64,000 nucleotides of DNA from CAVVIO01 sp963748095 (lineage in GTDB: Bacteria > Bacteroidota > Bacteroidia > Bacteroidales > UBA10428): positions 47,905 to 111,904 of the forward strand of contig CAVVIO010000099.1 in NCBI GenBank assembly GCA_963748095.1, written 5' to 3'. Shown here piece by piece: positions 45,122-53,567 of the stretch. Each line of letters begins with the position of its first letter. The first letter of the stretch is position 1. The notes below the pieces were generated by a model. It searched no databases, was not told the DNA's origin, and worked only from the letters and a program-made list of their open reading frames with translations. The position numbers were made by a program, and so were the translations under genes.

Positions 45122-46012
45122 CTAAAGAGAGGAAATTTTATTTAATTCGTCGATGAATGAGCGTGGGGAAGATATAACTTTAAAATTCTCCGGAAGGTTA
45201 TCCTTAATAGTTCTAGTCTGGTTACCGGAAATGTATATCGTAGATTTTGTAATTTCATCGGATAATTTCTGTATGAAAGATTTACCATTATTCCCGTTAA
45301 TAGATGAAACGAACGAAGTAAGCAGGTAATCAACAGGCCGTATACGGTATACTGAAATAAGATCATCGATAGGTACCGATTGTCCGAGATAGATAATACG
45401 GTGCCCCCGTTTTTTGATCAGATAGGAAAAAAATAAAAGACCCAGTTCGTGCAGTTCCCCTTCGGGCAAAAAAAGCATAAAGCTTTTTGAATGATTACCC
45501 TGGTTGTAAACCTGACTGTCGATAGCTACAATTAGTTTTTGCCGGATAAGATTCGACACAAAATGTTCCTGTGCCGGATTAATGGTGCCGGTCTGCCACA
45601 TAACCCCGATACGGTCCAGAAAAGGATAGACGATCTTAACGACCATGTCTTCAAATCCAAGCTGAATAATAGCCCGGCTGATGATTTTTTCAAATTTGTT
45701 TTCGTCCAGATCAATCATCGAAATTGCCAGGTTTTCGATTTGTGTCTCTGTATCGTCCGAATTTTTGGTTAGCTGATTGATCCTGGTATTAATTTCATCC
45801 ATCGAAAGGTCGGCGATCCTTGAGATTTTGAAACCATTGCGGTTAAGAATGGAAATATTTAACAGTTTCTTCAGTTCATTATCACAATAGGTCCGGATAT
45901 TGGTAGAAGTGCGTGTCGGGGCGATCAGACCATACCTTTTCTCCCACATCCGTATTGTATGCGCTTTTATCCCTGATAACTTCTCCAGATCTTTTATGGT
46001 ATAATTTGCCAT
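45122..46012 (-). CDS. CarH/LitR-like MerR-family regulator with B12-binding domain
   Basis: A 296-residue protein: MerR DNA-binding domain (TIKDLEKLSGIKAHTIRMWEKRYG, residues 4-27 in essence), a four-helix segment and a Rossmann-like cobalamin domain. The CarH residue signature is complete: Trp139, then nine residues, then Glu149-His150 (the Wx9EH motif), and E186-x-H188-x-x-G191, where the His is the expected lower axial cobalt ligand. The family represses in the dark with adenosylcobalamin and releases DNA when light breaks the Co-C bond. Its own start is preceded by an operator-like inverted repeat, and an ECF sigma-folE operon lies downstream. Confidence 0.85.
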   Translation of the reverse strand: MANYTIKDLEKLSGIKAHTIRMWEKRYGLIAPTRTSTNIRTYCDNELKKLLNISILNRNGFKISRIADLSMDEINTRINQLTKNSDDTETQIENLAISMIDLDENKFEKIISRAIIQLGFEDMVVKIVYPFLDRIGVMWQTGTINPAQEHFVSNLIRQKLIVAIDSQVYNQGNHSKSFMLFLPEGELHELGLLFFSYLIKKRGHRIIYLGQSVPIDDLISVYRIRPVDYLLTSFVSSINGNNGKSFIQKLSDEITKSTIYISGNQTRTIKDNLPENFKVISSPRSFIDELNKISSL

Positions 46013-46413
46013 CGATTAGTAATACTGTTAATTTCGTATAGTTAACAATAGCTGTCCTGAAATTGTTTACAGGATTTCAAAATAATCTTCCTGATTTAAA
46101 TTGTGCTGTATTTTCAGGATGATGTTAATGGATACAATCAACTGACAGAATTAATTTAAATTTTTTTACAGTACTTGTTTTTTTATGCCATCTGATAATG
46201 TCTTATGACAATTAGGTTATAAAAATAAAAATCATTTTGAATAGTCATAGAAGCAGTCTGGATTTTTTTTTAACAAAAGGACAAAATGATGCTAGTCCTG
46301 ATTGTAATGCAATTAAAACAATGTAATATTTCTCCTTTATTGATTTACTTTATGGACAGAATAAATGGCAGTATGCATTAAGTCTCATCAACCTGGATAC
46401 CCTGTTAATTTTA
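46013..46413. other. 400-base gap between the MerR regulator and the O-methyltransferase
   Basis: AT-rich, without an ORF. Apart from the operator-like repeat next to the MerR start (listed separately) I see no RNA gene, repeat or clear promoter. Confidence 0.4.
46026..46047. promoter_or_regulatory. Operator-like inverted repeat upstream of the CarH-like gene
   Basis: TGTTAA (46026-46031), a 10-base gap and TTAACA (46042-46047), ending 14 bases before the MerR ATG on the minus strand. The same half-sites recur upstream of the neighbouring sigma operon, including TGTTAA-N11-TTAACA at 44790-44812. Autoregulation is the likely meaning. Confidence 0.55.
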
Positions 46414-47058
46414 TCAGATCTTTTGAAGTATCATTAAACCGTCGCGTATGGGAAGTAATAAATTTTCCACACGTTTGTCACCATGCACGTAGTCATTGAA
46501 TTGTTGCAATGTCCTTGTGTCGTAATCGTTTTTTTCCGGTTTTTCAAGCACCTTTCCGCTCCATAACACATTATCGGCAATAATAACCCCTCCCGGACGG
46601 ACCTTTTCGATAACCGTGTTATAATAATCCAGATATTCTGTTTTCTCCGCATCGATAAATACCATGTCAAATGTAAAGTTCAATCCGGGAATAATGTCGA
46701 GGGCATTTCCGGTGTGAAGTTTAATCTTAGGCGCCAGTGGACTCTGATTGATAAAAGACAGGGCAAATTCCTTCAGTTCATCGTTGATATCGATGGTATG
46801 CAATTCCCCGTCGGGTTGCAACCCCTGTGCCAGGCATAAAGCCGAATAGCCGGTAAAAGTTCCGATCTCGAGTATATATTGTGGTTGAACCCACCGGCTT
46901 ATAAATTCCAGTAGTTTTCCCTGCAGGTGTCCCGAAAGCATACGCGGATGCATGGTCTTTATATGAGTTTTACGGTTCAGTTGCGCCAGCAACGGACTTT
47001 CTTCAGTGGTATGCTCCTCTGCATAGCGGTTCATTTCTTCACTTATTTCCATAATCAT
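46414..47058 (-). CDS. O-methyltransferase (caffeoyl-CoA O-methyltransferase-like)
   Basis: A 214-residue SAM-dependent enzyme. It has LEIGTFTGYSALCLAQGL (motif I), FDMVFIDAEKTEYLDYY (metal-binding region) and GGVIIADNVLWSGKV, the pattern of cation-dependent O-methyltransferases. The bacterial substrates are mostly unknown. It lies 4 bases after the M16 peptidase gene and is surely cotranscribed with it, an order common in Bacteroidota. Confidence 0.92.
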   Translation of the reverse strand: MIMEISEEMNRYAEEHTTEESPLLAQLNRKTHIKTMHPRMLSGHLQGKLLEFISRWVQPQYILEIGTFTGYSALCLAQGLQPDGELHTIDINDELKEFALSFINQSPLAPKIKLHTGNALDIIPGLNFTFDMVFIDAEKTEYLDYYNTVIEKVRPGGVIIADNVLWSGKVLEKPEKNDYDTRTLQQFNDYVHGDKRVENLLLPIRDGLMILQKI

Positions 47059-47062
47059 TCGT

Positions 47063-48283
47063 TTACCTGTAGATCAAATACGATATATCGGGTTCATTAA
47101 AAATTTCATTGGCGGTTTCAAGCAGTTGCAGCGATGTAATGGCATCTATCTTTGCAGCTGTTTCCTCAAGCGAATCAACCTTGTCAAACAGAAAATAACT
47201 TTTCCCGAGGGTTAACATCAGACTTTCGTTATTTTCTGCAGAAATAGCTATTTGTCCGAGTAACTGCCGTTTGGCTTTCTGAAGCTGAGAGGTGCCAAGC
47301 TGTTTACGCTTCAGGTCGTTGAGTTCGCGAAGTACCAGTTTTATACACTTTTCAATGTCTTTTTTATCGGTGCCGAAATAAATACTGATTATCCCGGTAT
47401 CGCTGTAAGAAGTGTATGAAGAATCGAGATTATAGGCATAGCCGTTTTTTTCCCTGAGAGAGAGATTTAACCGTGAATTCAGTCCCGGTCCGCCCAGCAA
47501 GTTGTTCAACAGGTAAAGTGCCATTCGCTTATCATCTTTTACATGATACGCCCTGTTTCCCATCACACAATGTGCCTGGTAGGTGTCTTTCTGAAGGGTT
47601 TTATATTCTTTGGTATATCCGTTTACCGGAAAACGGAGAGATTGCTCGGTTTTCACAGGATGGTCGCTGAAATATTTTTCCACGTATTTTACCAGCCGAT
47701 TGAACTTAATATTTCCAACGGAAGATATTACCATGTGATCGGTATGATAATGGTTATTGTAAAAAGCAAGTATGTCATCACGGGTAAGAGCTTTTAGCGT
47801 ATTTTCTTCGCCAAGGATACTGCGACCGATCGGATTTCCCCTGAAAATAAGTTCTTCAAATTCATCGTAAATCAGTTCATAGGGCGAGTCTTTATAAGAA
47901 TTAATCTCATCTATAACTACTTCTTTTTCCTTTATAATTTCCTTTTCAGGAAAAGTTGAATTAAAAATGATGTCGCAGGTAAGTTCAAGTGACCGTTCGT
48001 AATATTGTGGAAAAAAGGTGGTATAAATGCAGGTTTCCTCTTTAGTGGTATAAGCATTTATTTCACCCCCCACATCTTCCATGCGACTAAGAATGTGATA
48101 CGCTTTTCTTTTTTTTGTCCCTTTAAATACCAGGTGTTCGATGAGGTGTGCCAGTCCGTGCTGGTGGTCCAGTTCGTCCCTCGATCCGGTATTTACGATC
48201 AATCCCAGGTGCGCTACAGGATTATTTACTTCCATGTGTATTAACCGGATGCCATTCGATAATATATGTGTCTGATATTCCAT
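47063..48283 (-). CDS. M16 family zinc peptidase
   Basis: A 406-residue insulinase-type peptidase of the processing-peptidase class. The inverted zinc motif HLIEH is in GLAHLIEHLVFKGT near residue 47, with the distal Glu in EVVIDEINSYKDSPYE. One catalytic and one inactive half are present, as in single M16B proteins. The frame is open upstream, but homology begins at MEYQTHILSNG (ATG 48283). It has no signal peptide, so it is cytoplasmic. Confidence 0.93.
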   Translation of the reverse strand: MEYQTHILSNGIRLIHMEVNNPVAHLGLIVNTGSRDELDHQHGLAHLIEHLVFKGTKKRKAYHILSRMEDVGGEINAYTTKEETCIYTTFFPQYYERSLELTCDIIFNSTFPEKEIIKEKEVVIDEINSYKDSPYELIYDEFEELIFRGNPIGRSILGEENTLKALTRDDILAFYNNHYHTDHMVISSVGNIKFNRLVKYVEKYFSDHPVKTEQSLRFPVNGYTKEYKTLQKDTYQAHCVMGNRAYHVKDDKRMALYLLNNLLGGPGLNSRLNLSLREKNGYAYNLDSSYTSYSDTGIISIYFGTDKKDIEKCIKLVLRELNDLKRKQLGTSQLQKAKRQLLGQIAISAENNESLMLTLGKSYFLFDKVDSLEETAAKIDAITSLQLLETANEIFNEPDISYLIYR

Positions 48284-48484
48284 TTTTAAATTTTGAAATA
48301 CAAAAGTAGCAAAAGTACCTGTTTGCTGGTTAAAAATTATCTGGATACAGAAATACATTTAAAATATATTGTACAAACCCGCCAAACTGGATATGCAGCC
48401 AGCAGTTTTTGCTCTTAATATTTTGCAACGATTTATTTTGTAAAATAAATTTTTTAATATAGCTTTGCCACGCAAAATAATACT

Positions 48485-48541
<57 letters not shown>

Positions 48542-48557
<16 letters not shown>

Positions 48558-48604
48558 CAAAAAAGCAGAGTGAGAGTGAGAAGCGAGGGACGAGCGACCA
48601 CTCT
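48542..48604 (+). repeat. 63-bp direct repeat, copy 1 (includes the 3' end of tRNA-Phe)
   Basis: Begins ATTCCAGGTGCTACCAC, the T-arm and acceptor end of the tRNA, and continues through AAAAAAGCAGAGTGAGAGTG. It is identical to 49109-49171; similarity goes on past the perfect part. The two copies flank the four-helix-bundle gene like attachment sites of an integrated cassette. Confidence 0.9.
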
Positions 48605-48613
48605 CATTCTGCT
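48564..48613. repeat. Hairpin unit behind tRNA-Phe
   Basis: AGCAGAGTGAGAGTG (48564-48578) pairs with CACTCTCATTCTGCT (48599-48613) with one mismatch and a 20-base loop. It may end tRNA transcription and is part of the duplicated unit. Confidence 0.6.
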
Positions 48614-48656
48614 TTTCTCAATACTCACTCTCAAACTCGCACTTAATATATACTCA

Positions 48657-49010
48657 ATGTTCGATTTTCAAAAACTTGATGTATATCATAAAGCTAAATT
48701 TCTTAATAAAGAAATCACCAATTTACTTCACAACAAAAATTTTGATCGTATTACAAATGACCAATTGCGTAGAGCCTCCTTTAGCATTATGCTCAATATT
48801 GCTGAAGGTTCTTCCAGGTTTAGCAATCGTGACCGAAAAAACTTCTTAACTATTGCTCGTGGCAGCGCTTTTGAATGTGTTGCGATACTCGAGTATTTGG
48901 CAGATAATGGAGAAATAGACAAGGATATATTTGATAACTTTTACAAGGCATTTGAAGAAATATCAAAGATGCTATACGCATTAATAAAAAAACTTGAAAA
49001 TAATAAATGA
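48657..49010 (+). CDS. Four-helix-bundle protein (23S rRNA intervening-sequence type)
   Basis: A 117-residue helical protein starting MFDFQKLDVYHKAK. The family core is visible: QLRRASFSIMLNIAEGSSRF and GSAFECVAILEYL. Members were first found in intervening sequences of 23S rRNA genes and also occur as free-standing genes, often near repeats; their biochemical role is not established, though some resemble the accessory protein of diversity-generating retroelements. The frame is open back into the tRNA, but homology starts here. It sits exactly between the two copies of the tRNA-derived repeat. Confidence 0.88.
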   Translation: MFDFQKLDVYHKAKFLNKEITNLLHNKNFDRITNDQLRRASFSIMLNIAEGSSRFSNRDRKNFLTIARGSAFECVAILEYLADNGEIDKDIFDNFYKAFEEISKMLYALIKKLENNK

Positions 49011-49031
49011 GCGAGAGCGAGACATTCTCCC

Positions 49032-49067
49032 TCTGATTTTCTCAAGACTCACACTCAAACTCACACT
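49032..49067 (+). repeat. 36-bp CTC-rich module
   Basis: TCTGATTTTCTCAAGACTCA and the following CACTC-rich bases recur, nearly identical, at 48608-48643 and 49175-49210. Shorter pieces (CTCACACTCAAACTCACACT type) recur near 51956, 53490 and 62230. They mark the inner side of the dispersed repeats. Confidence 0.75.
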
Positions 49068-49108
49068 ATTATTTAATATGCGTCCCTGTCCCGACTAAAA
49101 GTCAGGAG

Positions 49109-49171
49109 ATTCCAGGTGCTACCACAAAAAAGCAGAGTGAGAGTGAGAAGCGAGGGACGAGCGACCACTCT
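49109..49171 (+). repeat. 63-bp direct repeat, copy 2
   Basis: A perfect copy of 48542-48604, placed 567 bases downstream. Just before it GTCCCTG, also part of the tRNA, is followed by a 20-base insert with a small hairpin, so traces of the tRNA T-arm are present but the gene is not rebuilt. Confidence 0.9.
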
Positions 49172-49257
49172 TATTCTGATTTTCTCAAAACTCACACTCG
49201 CACTCACACTGAAAAAATTTTCGCTTAGAAATCTTTCAGTAGTATATTTTTGAAAAG

Positions 49258-49380
49258 ACAAGAACACAGCCCTAGCCTCCCGCCTTGCGGGACAGGCTCT
49301 CTCTCAGAGGGGAACAAGTCGTGCTTTCAGGAAATGTCGCAGGTTTTTTTAATGTTGTTACACTAATCAAAGAATTTCTC
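49258..49380 (+). repeat. Dispersed long repeat, diverged copy A
   Basis: AGAACACAGCCCTAGCC, then AGAGGGGAACAAGTCGTGCTT and GTTACACTAATCAAAGAATTT align in order with the better-kept copies at 49983 and 53568. An extra hairpin (CCCGCCTTGCGGGACAGG) is inserted near its start. Confidence 0.6.
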
Positions 49381-49477
49381 ATTTCAAAGGTGAGAAGTGC
49401 ATTGGTGCACATTAACATCCATCTTATGAAAACATTTTTTCTTTTTTAGTTACAAAATGCTAATGAATGACAATCCT

Positions 49478-49508
49478 CCCCTCTGTGAGAGGGGCCGGGG
49501 GGTGTGTT
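49478..49508 (-). repeat. Inverted terminus B, left of the DUF559 gene
   Basis: CCCCTCTGTGAGAGGGGCCG then GGGGGTGTGTT; the reverse complement starts AACACACCCC and ends in the CCCCTCTC/GAGGGG hairpin. It is identical to 53454-53484 and is the inverted counterpart of the start of the repeat at 49983. Confidence 0.8.
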
Positions 49509-49611
49509 GCATTACCCGCTAAATAAAAATATTTCTATATCTTTAGTTACAAACTTGTATTGAATGACATTCATGTTCCTCTTTAAGAGAATATGTCAAA
49601 ATCCAATTACT

Positions 49612-49995
49612 ATGCCCGGAAAAATAATACCATATAATCCAAAGCTAAAAGAACTGGCAAGAAAACTCCGTAACCAATCCACCAAATCAGAGATCATCCT
49701 GTGGCATTACCTGAAATCGAAACAAATGAGAGGATATGATTTCCACAGGCAGAAGCCCTTAGACAATTACATTGTGGATTTCTTTTGTAATGCAATGATG
49801 TTGGCAATTGAACTCGACGGATACAGCCACCAGTTGGAAGAAGTTTATGAAAAAGATATGGCTAAGGAAAAAAGAATGAAAGAACTGGGTATTTCAATCC
49901 TTCGGTTTCAGGATGATGAAGTTTATTTTACTATTGATAATGTGTTGAGAAGTATTGAAGGCTTTATAGATGATTTCGAGGAAACACACCCCTAG
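49612..49995 (+). CDS. DUF559 (Vsr-like endonuclease domain) protein
   Basis: A 127-residue protein starting MPGKIIPYNPKLKELARKLR. The DUF559 core is complete: TKSEIILWHYLKSKQMRGYDF, RQKPLDNYIVDFFC and LAIELDGYSH, a PD-(D/E)xK-type fold related to very-short-patch-repair endonucleases. The natural substrate is unknown. The last codons (EETHP) are already inside the repeat at 49983, so the gene has grown into or moved with it. Inverted repeat termini flank it on both sides. Confidence 0.88.
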   Translation: MPGKIIPYNPKLKELARKLRNQSTKSEIILWHYLKSKQMRGYDFHRQKPLDNYIVDFFCNAMMLAIELDGYSHQLEEVYEKDMAKEKRMKELGISILRFQDDEVYFTIDNVLRSIEGFIDDFEETHP

Positions 49996-50127
49996 CCCCT
50001 CTCATAGAGGGGAATGGGTTGTGCATATTTGAAAAGTCGCAGATTTACAGGAGTTGGATATATTAATTAATGAACTTCTCCCGCCTTTGGCGGAGTCCAT
50101 TGGGCTATGTCCCAAAATCCAACTAAT
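49983..50127 (+). repeat. Dispersed long repeat, copy C (145 bp)
   Basis: Starts AACACACCCCTAGCCCCTCT, contains the hairpin CCCCTCTCATAGAGGGG, then AAAAGTCGCAGATTTA, GGAGTTGGATA, a second hairpin CCGCCTTTGGCGG and ends AAAATCCAACTAAT. It has exactly the same length as copy E at 53568-53712 and most positions are identical. Confidence 0.88.
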
Positions 50128-50141
50128 TATATCAATCTCTT

Positions 50142-51506
50142 TCAAAGATTCTTATCCGGAAGTTCATAGATTTCAGGTTGGATCAAATTGCCTATTTTGT
50201 CTTTTTCTGTGGAATTCAATGATTCATAAGACTTATCAAAAACTTTTTCACTGTACATTTCCTGCAGACTATGTATACTTGCACTCAACCTGACCACCAG
50301 ATTGTTGTAATCATTCATGCTTGTCTTACTGCTTTTTTGAATTATCAGCATTTTTGGAGATGTAATACTTCCCAATACTTCCTTATTTAACTGCTTGTAT
50401 TCATGTGATATTTTCTGTTGAAACAGATAACTTACCTTATTCTCTATTCCGTTCAACGAATATATTACTTTGCTGTTGAGCAATAGTTGTGATTTTTTAT
50501 TTATCATAACTACTACAAGATCATTCCTGCTGAGTTTATTTAAATCTTCATATGAAACAGGTATAATTTTAATTTCAACAGGTTTGGCTGTATTTCCAAT
50601 ACTATTTTCTTTTGTAGAATCTGACACAAAATCAGTATATGATGTTGTAAAACTTAATAATGTAAATACAACATAAAAAGCCGGAATAAAAAGTAAAAAT
50701 TTCCATTTCCACTTTTTAACAATAATATGATTCATCATAATTAATCGTTTTTTCAGTTTATACTCCGATAATCTGTTTGCGACTGCAAACTTCTGAAAGC
50801 CAACACTAAACTTAATCAGTGTCAATTTATATTTATATGCATCGATGCCCGATTTTATCATCTCCCTGTCGACCTGGTATTCATGCACCTGTCTCAAATC
50901 TCTTCTTAAAAGGTAAATAAAGGGATTCAGCCAGAATACAATCTGAAATACCTGAAAAAAGAAATTGTCAACATAATGACCCAACTTATAATGCCGGTAT
51001 TCGTGCTTAACCACAATATCCATTTCATCTATCGACATTGATCCGGGTAAGACAATGGATCTATAATAAAGAAAAGGTATAACTGATTTAGCTGTTTTTC
51101 TGATCTTCAAACCTGCATACTCACAGCTGGGTTCATTTTTTAGCAGTACACGGATCTTTGCGTGCTTATATAAGATTATGCATAACGTTATAAAACTGCC
51201 CAATTCAGGTATATATTTTAACATCGATAAGTAATCTGTAACCGGCTTATCATTTACGTTAGCTGCTGTGTTGATAAATGAAGTTTTTATGGAGTCCGAA
51301 ATGCTTAACTGAAAAGGGATTTCTTTATGTAAAAAGGATATCACCTGTGAATTGTTATGCAGGAAAGGAATTAAAATTGAGATAAGAACAGAACCCGTTA
51401 AATAGTAACGTGATACCTCAAAGAAGTACTCCTTTCTTAAAAATAAATGAAAGAACAACCAGAAAAACAGGATATAAAGGTTAGTATGAAGGTAATATAC
51501 GAGCAT
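50142..51506 (-). CDS. BlaR1-like M56 family metallopeptidase
   Basis: A 454-residue inner-membrane protein. Helices at about 1-20, 33-52 and 90-110 precede the cytoplasmic zinc-protease domain with the motif VKHEYRHYKLGHY (HExxH near residue 168) and the helper Glu region VHEYQVDREMIKSG; another helix follows near residue 270. The periplasmic C-terminus is short and does not look like a penicillin-binding sensor, so the signal is probably not a beta-lactam. In this family a sensed signal triggers cleavage of the partner BlaI-like repressor, encoded 6 bases upstream. Confidence 0.92.
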   Translation of the reverse strand: MLVYYLHTNLYILFFWLFFHLFLRKEYFFEVSRYYLTGSVLISILIPFLHNNSQVISFLHKEIPFQLSISDSIKTSFINTAANVNDKPVTDYLSMLKYIPELGSFITLCIILYKHAKIRVLLKNEPSCEYAGLKIRKTAKSVIPFLYYRSIVLPGSMSIDEMDIVVKHEYRHYKLGHYVDNFFFQVFQIVFWLNPFIYLLRRDLRQVHEYQVDREMIKSGIDAYKYKLTLIKFSVGFQKFAVANRLSEYKLKKRLIMMNHIIVKKWKWKFLLFIPAFYVVFTLLSFTTSYTDFVSDSTKENSIGNTAKPVEIKIIPVSYEDLNKLSRNDLVVVMINKKSQLLLNSKVIYSLNGIENKVSYLFQQKISHEYKQLNKEVLGSITSPKMLIIQKSSKTSMNDYNNLVVRLSASIHSLQEMYSEKVFDKSYESLNSTEKDKIGNLIQPEIYELPDKNL

Positions 51507-51512
51507 CCTTTT

Positions 51513-51866
51513 TTACTTTTTTTTAGCTAATTCAATTAATTCACGTATTTCTTCAATTGTCAGATCATTTGATTCAACCAAAGAGGAAATAAAAGATGTA
51601 TAAGAATTATTAAAGTATTTTTTCACTTGCTGCCTTACGTTATCCTTCACATATTCCTCTTTAGAAAAAACAGCGAAATATCTGAATGTTGATCCAAAGT
51701 CTTCATGATTGATATATCCTTTTTGCTCAAGGTTCCTCACAATTGTTGAAATGGTATTATAATGAGGCTTTGGATCATCGAATGAGGAGATAATATCTTT
51801 CACAAAAGAGGCGCCCTTCTCCCATAAATAATTCATTATTTGTTCTTCCCGGTTAGTCAGCTTCAT
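51513..51866 (-). CDS. BlaI/MecI/CopY-family transcriptional repressor
   Basis: A 117-residue winged-helix repressor: KLTNREEQIMNYLWEKGAS, YNTISTIVRNLEQKGYI (recognition helix) and an acidic C-terminal dimerisation helix. It is first in a two-gene operon with the M56 peptidase, which should inactivate it when activated. Target genes other than its own operon are not evident. Confidence 0.95.
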   Translation of the reverse strand: MKLTNREEQIMNYLWEKGASFVKDIISSFDDPKPHYNTISTIVRNLEQKGYINHEDFGSTFRYFAVFSKEEYVKDNVRQQVKKYFNNSYTSFISSLVESNDLTIEEIRELIELAKKK

Positions 51867-52135
51867 AGCATTATTTTTTTTATTAAGTAAATATAAACTA
51901 AATTTATTAGTTGAGCAACTATTATTTATAGTTTTCTTCAGAATATCCCACTGATTTTCTCAAACCTCACACTGAAAAAAATCTCACAAAGCCTGTATTG
52001 TCCAGCTGGCGGATTTATCTCCCGGACTATATTTAAAAAACAAATCCTTGATTTTCAAAACAATATTTTTTAAAATTCGTTTAATTTGGTCAGTAGATTG
52101 TACTATTGCGTAATTTGGGTTTAAACAATACCAAA

Positions 52136-52453
52136 ATGAACAGAAAACCTGAAATAGAGATCAGTGAGGAAGATGTGGAGATCCTGCTGGATAATGAGTA
52201 TAGGTATTTCAAAGATATAACGCGTAACCAGGTACACTGTACAAAATGCAGTGAGGGTTACACCGTAGGGATCGTAAATTACAGGATATTTTTGAATAAA
52301 CTGAACGATATTGTTCTTCGGGGTAACTGCTCCAATTGCGGCCATCCGGTTAACCGTTACCTCGAATTCGGCGAGAACAAAGAATTCTCAGAACGCGCCG
52401 ACCTGCTCCGCACAGCAATCGATAATATTAAAAAGATAAATAATCCGACCTGA
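52136..52453 (+). CDS. Small zinc-ribbon-like protein of unknown function
   Basis: A 105-residue soluble protein starting MNRKPEIEISEEDVE. Two CxxC pairs (VHCTKCSEGY near residue 38 and GNCSNCGHPVNR near residue 67) should form a zinc ribbon. The C-terminus is helical and charged. No family is recognised. The frame is open ten codons further upstream, but the segment there is not protein-like. It is monocistronic and compact. Confidence 0.75.
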   Translation: MNRKPEIEISEEDVEILLDNEYRYFKDITRNQVHCTKCSEGYTVGIVNYRIFLNKLNDIVLRGNCSNCGHPVNRYLEFGENKEFSERADLLRTAIDNIKKINNPT

Positions 52454-52549
52454 AAAAGTCCGTAAGTTCTTCTTTTGTAAAATTATACTCTGGTTTTTTT
52501 AACTCTCTCATAGAAAATCCACATTCTGAAATTCGCAATCAAATTACCC

Positions 52550-53224
52550 CTACTTCCCCCTGAACGTATACACAAAATGCGCATTAACACTTGGCAGAAA
52601 CCCGTATTTCATATAATACGGGTTCAGCTTTTTATCCACTGCTTTGCTTAGTATTTCCTGGTTGTCGCCGTCACTGTTCGTTACATAGCTTGTTGATGAG
52701 AATGTTTTTAAAACAGAAAACTCCAGGTTGACCGCGAAAGCCGGATCTTTAAATAAGAACGACCGTCCGAACAACAGGCCGGCATTGTGCAGGTTCGACC
52801 GCACGGTCATTTCCCGGGTTCCCCAGTTGATCAGGTTAATACCGTAATAATTCTGCAGAACATCCAGCGGACGATCCTTTGCTTTCAGCATCAGGTAGGA
52901 GTAGGTAAGTCCCAGGTAATACCTGTTAAAATGCCAGTTGAGCACACCCTGTATATTCAGACCGAAATCGAAAGCCTCGCCGATGGTATTTACCAGCAGT
53001 TCGTCCGTATCAAACGCTTTCAGGATATTGAGAACAGCAACATCATAGGGTTTGGTGAGCAGTCCGGCACGTCCGTCAAGGGAGAAATCACCGGACAGTT
53101 GCTGCTGAAAGCCTGCTGTGTAAAACAGGGGAATGTCCGTTCCTATAAACAGTCCGCTGCTTTGCGAAAACAGGCTGTTTTGCAGCAGCGCCCAACAGAA
53201 AGCAATGGCAATTATTCTTCTCAT
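52550..53224 (-). CDS. Putative outer-membrane beta-barrel protein
   Basis: A 224-residue protein with a signal peptide (1-20, ending LFSQ). The mature part consists of alternating strands with aromatic ends (RYYLGLTYSYLMLKA, FAVNLEFSVLKTF) and ends VNAHFVYTFRGK, typical of small outer-membrane barrels. No specific family or cargo is evident. It has somewhat higher GC than the core genes and borders the repeat-rich region. Confidence 0.7.
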   Translation of the reverse strand: MRRIIAIAFCWALLQNSLFSQSSGLFIGTDIPLFYTAGFQQQLSGDFSLDGRAGLLTKPYDVAVLNILKAFDTDELLVNTIGEAFDFGLNIQGVLNWHFNRYYLGLTYSYLMLKAKDRPLDVLQNYYGINLINWGTREMTVRSNLHNAGLLFGRSFLFKDPAFAVNLEFSVLKTFSSTSYVTNSDGDNQEILSKAVDKKLNPYYMKYGFLPSVNAHFVYTFRGK

Positions 53225-53453
53225 ATGTTAACTATTACGGTTCACCCCAACAACCGGATGAACCTTTCACAAATCCCAAGTTACGATTTATGTTTTATAA
53301 AAATACATTACGAGAAGTTGCATTATGTGCAAAAATATTTTATGTGTTGGTGTATTCCAGTCACCCGCGAACTTACCAAAGCCATATTCCAAAATCCTTC
53401 TAATAAAACCAGATTCTTATTTTAGTTTTAAATCTACTTTGAATGACACTCCT

Positions 53454-53484
53454 CCCCTCTGTGAGAGGGGCCGGGGGGTGTGTT
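53454..53484 (-). repeat. Inverted terminus D
   Basis: Identical over 31 bases to terminus B (49478-49508). Its partner in inverted orientation is the beginning of copy E at 53568; only about 80 non-coding bases lie between them, like an empty version of the DUF559 cassette. Confidence 0.8.
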
Positions 53485-53567
53485 TCTTCCTCGCCCCTCA
53501 CACTCAAACTCACACTTAAAAAATGTTTACTTAGGAAGCATTACGGCGTCTTTTTTTAAAAGAAAAG

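Larger units (their letters stand above)
49011..49611. other. Repeat-filled region between the four-helix-bundle and DUF559 genes
   Basis: It holds two CTC-rich modules, copy 2 of the tRNA-derived repeat, a diverged copy of the long dispersed repeat (49258-49380) and the left inverted terminus of the DUF559 cassette (49478-49508). No additional gene is supported. Confidence 0.6.

Noticed and set aside
49109..49127. Second tRNA-Phe
   Set aside because: Only the T-arm end and acceptor strand are present; the 5' part and anticodon arm are absent.
52787..53425. A 212-codon plus-strand ORF
   Set aside because: It is antisense to the small outer-membrane protein, which has a signal peptide and beta-strand pattern; the plus-strand translation shows no protein-like features.
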